Positions 60,606 to 64,000 of a DNA stretch of 64,000 bases are shown here, one piece after another. Positions within the stretch are counted from its first letter, which is position 1, and every line of letters begins with the position of its first letter. The notes beneath the pieces are model-generated. The model was not told the origin of the DNA, did no database searches, and was given only the letters and a program-made list of their open reading frames with translations. The position numbers were made by a program, and so were the translations under genes. The stretch is from Syngnathus acus (Eukaryota > Chordata > Actinopteri > Syngnathiformes > Syngnathidae): contig NC_051102.1 of the NCBI RefSeq assembly GCF_901709675.1, positions 3,964,912-4,028,911 of the forward strand, in the 5' to 3' direction.

Positions 60606-63005
60606 ATAAACATGGCAATCCGTTTTATACAAATGATTTTAGGACTTTATATAGGGACAATTAAACAAAGGCTACTCTGTGGCCCTTAAGTGTAAAGAAA
60701 ATGTAAAGAAAGACTGAGACACTGCAAGGTGGACACACTACATAAATTATCTAAGCAAGAGTGAGGTGACTTATTACAGCACTATGAAGAAAAAAAAATA
60801 ACATAACACGTATTGGTTAAAAAGTGAAGCCTACCACTGCTTAACTGCTCCTTGTAGACCAATAAAAAGCAAATGTGAGATGGAGCAATATAAAGGGAGG
60901 GAGAGCGAGTAAAAAAAACACACACACCAAACAACTCATCAAGAATATGATCAAGTGAGGCGGGACACAGATGGGAGAGCGGGAAGAACGCAGAGATGCT
61001 CATTAGTACATAATGAGAGGTGTGATTATACTGCTAACATATGAGACTTGTGATGATGAAAATAGCTGAGTATGGCCATAATGTTATTTCTATTTCCATG
61101 TGGAGGTTGAAGCACTGGTGGGGCTTGAGCACCAGAGGCCACCTCCTGCTAACAGCTCCTGCTTGGGTTGTAAATTTACCTTCATAAACAGGAGGGATGG
61201 GAAGGGGTGTGTGAGGACAGAGCGATGGGTGAAAAACAAGGTGCTGACCGATGGAAGGGGATGGTCAGTGAGTAGTTAGGTAACTTAGTAGGCAGGCCAA
61301 TTGATTGGCTGGTTGATTGATATATCAATGGATAGGTTGTTGGGTTTGGAGATGGCATGTGGTCAGGCAGATGGAATTGACAGGCAGCCAGATGTGGAGA
61401 AAGGTGAAAATGTTCGTGACCACTCTGGTTTGATCATTAGCAGCGGCTCTATGAGTCATTGGAGTGACAGGCCTCGGAGGGCCAGGCTGCAAAAGCAAGT
61501 GGCTTCATCTTTTGCTCAACCAATCACTTCCCCAGATGGCCATGGGTCAACCAGGAAGTAGGAAATCGGCATCAGCCAATGAAAACCAGACATTGCTTTT
61601 CCCACTGACCCGTGATAACATCCTGTCATGGAAAACAGACTGAACCCTGTGTGTGTATTTACAGAACGTGTTTGTCCCGGTTTTTTTTTCTTTTTTGTAT
61701 GTCAGGTGACATGGAGACACACAGAAACACACACCCGCACTGCATATTATGCTGTCTCAGATGCACGTTTAGTCTTTAAATAACCCAAACAACCAGCCAG
61801 GGAAAAGAATAACAGGCGTGACTGAAACATTTTTTAATTCAGCGTGTCCTTTCAAAATAAAAGAGCATAAAATTAGAGTGAAGTATTCCTGACGGTGCAC
61901 CATAAAACGGAGCATCAATAAGCACAAACTAGGGTGTCTGTTTCTGCAAATTGATTCCCCTCATGTGTCTTTCTCTCTCCTCCAAGCGGCATCGGTAGAT
62001 CTCGTAAAGTAAAAGCTAAACCCTGGATACCTTCCCATTGACAAAATGAATGTGTCCCTAAAGGTACAAAGATTTCCTTTTATGCAAGTGTAGATCAGCC
62101 ATTTGCAATCAGGGTGCCCGGTTGAATCAAGTCTGGGATACACTGGTGTAAATAAATATAGTGGACTGACTGAATTGCTAAAATAGTTTCAAGTTCGCCA
62201 CATCACTTTGGGAATCTGTGGATGCATCTGTGTTTTGAATGATTTGTCATCTTCAAGGCATCCTTCCAGGAGCCACGTTCTTTGTCTCGCTCCATTTCAT
62301 TCCGACTTTGAGACTCTTCCTGGCTGCCTTTGAACCAAGATCAGAAGCGGCATTTTTGGCTCAAACGCATCATTTCTTTCTTCCCATCTATGCTGCTCTG
62401 TTGTCTTGATATTTTTTTTTCAGGATTGCACGTCTGTTCATTGGTTCCTGTTCATCAGGAATATCTCACAACACTCAAACAAAACACAGTAGAATCCAGT
62501 TTGTGACAATTTAAGATTTTCTTTTCCTCCATAGAAAACAATTGGAATTTGAATGAACAATCACTTTAGGGAAGGTCAAAAAGTCATTCACTGCGGTTAA
62601 ATTTGAAGAGACTGTAGCAAAAAAAGCAAGATAAATGCACTTGCTTGAAAATACCTTCATGTGAAGACAACATACAGTTTTGGTCAAACTGAATTGTCAA
62701 ACTGCCAGTCGAAACAATACCAAAACGCTTGCACAGGAATTAACACTGTTGCTCCGCGAGAGAGAGAAACAAATGCGTAAAAAGCACTGGCTGGGAAATA
62801 GCTTGACGAGATGAGTGATTGCATGGGCTGTTAAATTCCATTTCAAGAAATTACAATACCAATTGAAAAGGCAACACTGTCATTTGTCAGTGTCTGTGCT
62901 TCTTAGTGTGTGTTTACGCAAAATTAAAGAGCAAAAAAAAAACAACACACAAACAAACTTAACTGCTACCTTTTACACCTGACAGAAGCCATCTCAATTG
63001 CCACG
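60606..63005 (-). other. rnf220: rnf220 intron, non-coding block
   Basis: 61075-61200 is a low-repeat block (ATGTGGAGGTTGAAGCACTG, CCTCCTGCTAACAGCTCCTG) and a candidate conserved element. GATTGG/GGCTGG-type simple sequence 61295-61345. No exon recognised. Confidence 0.5.
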
Positions 63006-63006
63006 T

Positions 63007-63009
<3 letters not shown>

Positions 63010-63042
<33 letters not shown>

Positions 63043-63045
63043 ACT
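63010..63045. repeat. CA microsatellite
   Basis: About 36 bp of ACAC, ending ATACACAC. Confidence 0.92.
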
Positions 63046-64000
63046 CGCAATGGGGAAAACAGGCAGTAGGTTACAAACAAGCCGATCAACAACCATAGCA
63101 ATTTTCTGTAAATTTCACCATTAAAAAAAACATTTTAAAGGACACACATAGATGTTCACACATACACAGACAGGGTTGGTTGTATATATTGTGCAGCTAT
63201 CATATAGTTGCTGTCAAGGCCCCCCACCAATTATGCCCATTAGAAGTCCCATCATGTCACTAGTTGTCCCTGCTGCGCCCCCCAATACACCTCCCTCTCA
63301 GAGACCAGAACCTATAATCCAAGATCACTTTGCTCCCTCCCATCTCACACAAAGACACAAACACACTCGCTGCACACACACTCACAAACTGCTTCATCTA
63401 TCTGTCTCACCCCCATGTCATCTTTTTGACACAGCCAAATTGATGTTTTAAGGTATTGATTAATAGAAAGTTTCCTTGTGTGTGAAAGTGCCCCAAAGAG
63501 GAAAGATACAGGTGGAGATGTCAAATATCCAGCTTCTCACTTCTTAGTTTGTGTTTAATCTACACCAACCACCTTCATTATTTTTAATTACTGTGACTAC
63601 TCCTCTATCATTTCTATCTTCAGTCTCATGCAAGTCTACATGTCAAACATTCCTACTGACCAAGTTAAAAGTGTGCAAACAGGGAGACACACTCTGCCCA
63701 ATATGTTTACGTCAAAACCTAACATTGATCGTTGACTACATTTCCTATATGCCATATAGTATATGGCATCAGACCCCCACCCACAAAAAAGAAGCATGTT
63801 TATTTTAGGAAATACAGGAAGCTATTAGCCTTAGTCAGTGGGCGGAGAGGATGTGGCCACCTGTTCCAGTTAACAAGTAGCTTTTAGTTTACGAGTTGGG
63901 GCTCTTGGTTTCCAATGGAGACAGACAACGTATGCTGGTATTCTGTGATGGAAGACTCCTGATTTCCACAGCTGTCACATCACAACATTAAAAGTAATTA
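63046..64000 (-). other. rnf220: rnf220 intron, runs off the window
   Basis: Unique sequence, C-rich at 63210-63330. CATATGCCATATAGTATATGGCAT-like imperfect palindrome near 63749-63769. No upstream rnf220 exon appears before the window ends. Confidence 0.5.

Larger units (their letters stand above)
1..64000 (-). other. rnf220: rnf220 gene body, internal part (E3 ubiquitin ligase RNF220)
   Basis: Ten minus-strand exons between 14471 and 816 encode a continuous protein that I recognise as RNF220, a RING-type E3 ubiquitin ligase. In the literature it modifies nuclear regulators such as Sin3B and, with ZC4H2, Gli factors of the Shh pathway, and it stabilises beta-catenin together with USP7. Seen here: every junction is GT-AG, all phases agree, and the family blocks CPICQVLLRP, RVRANRQTRLN, KMKRRK, FEEYEW, GQKRIRAT, LDVDGDDTLEYGK, PEFSKWASDEMPSTSNGES and RGDRYKCLICM appear in the right order. 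Missing from the window: the N-terminal exon(s), beyond 64000, and the remaining RING exons, below position 1. The intron upstream of the first exon seen is at least 49.5 kb. A teleost may carry two co-orthologues; I cannot say which one this is. Confidence 0.95.

Overview
The window is vertebrate genomic DNA, almost certainly from a teleost fish. Short coding exons with GT-AG introns all read on the minus strand. The background is rich in TG/CA microsatellites and in fish-type repeats: TA-flanked MITEs whose ends read GGCGCACC, hAT elements with GTGTCAAACTCA ends, a Tc1-like remnant, an L2-type LINE 3' end and tRNA-derived SINEs. The species cannot be named from this.

The only gene I can support is rnf220, an E3 ubiquitin ligase with a C-terminal RING finger. 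Ten consecutive coding exons lie at 816-14471 (minus strand). Their phases join without a break into 974 nt, about 324 codons. Order in the transcript: 14471-14342, 11365-11314, 10056-9961, 8638-8596, 7444-7398, 6858-6729, 3177-2985, 2588-2533, 2413-2299, 927-816. They run from the CPIC/CQVLL zinc-ligand-like segment, through the basic KMKRRK stretch, the FEEYEW and acidic regions and the pre-RING coiled coil, to the first cysteine pair of the RING (KCLICM). The rest of the RING and the stop codon lie beyond position 1. The large N-terminal exon lies beyond position 64000.

From 14472 to 64000 there is no exon I can confirm. This is at least 49.5 kb of one rnf220 intron, large for a fish gene. 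It holds transposon fossils, long TG/CA tracts, and several AT-rich, low-repeat blocks dense in TAAT and homeodomain-like motifs that could be conserved enhancers. One segment at about 19783-19907 looks like an exon and is open on both strands; it is the best candidate for something undescribed.

Four copies of one MITE family lie in the gene (13878, 20459, 35190 and 57966), one in inverted orientation. One copy ends 51 bp from the 5' splice site of the exon at 14342-14471, so that exon sits between inverted repeat copies. I saw no rRNA, functional tRNA gene, CRISPR array, viral gene or toxin gene.
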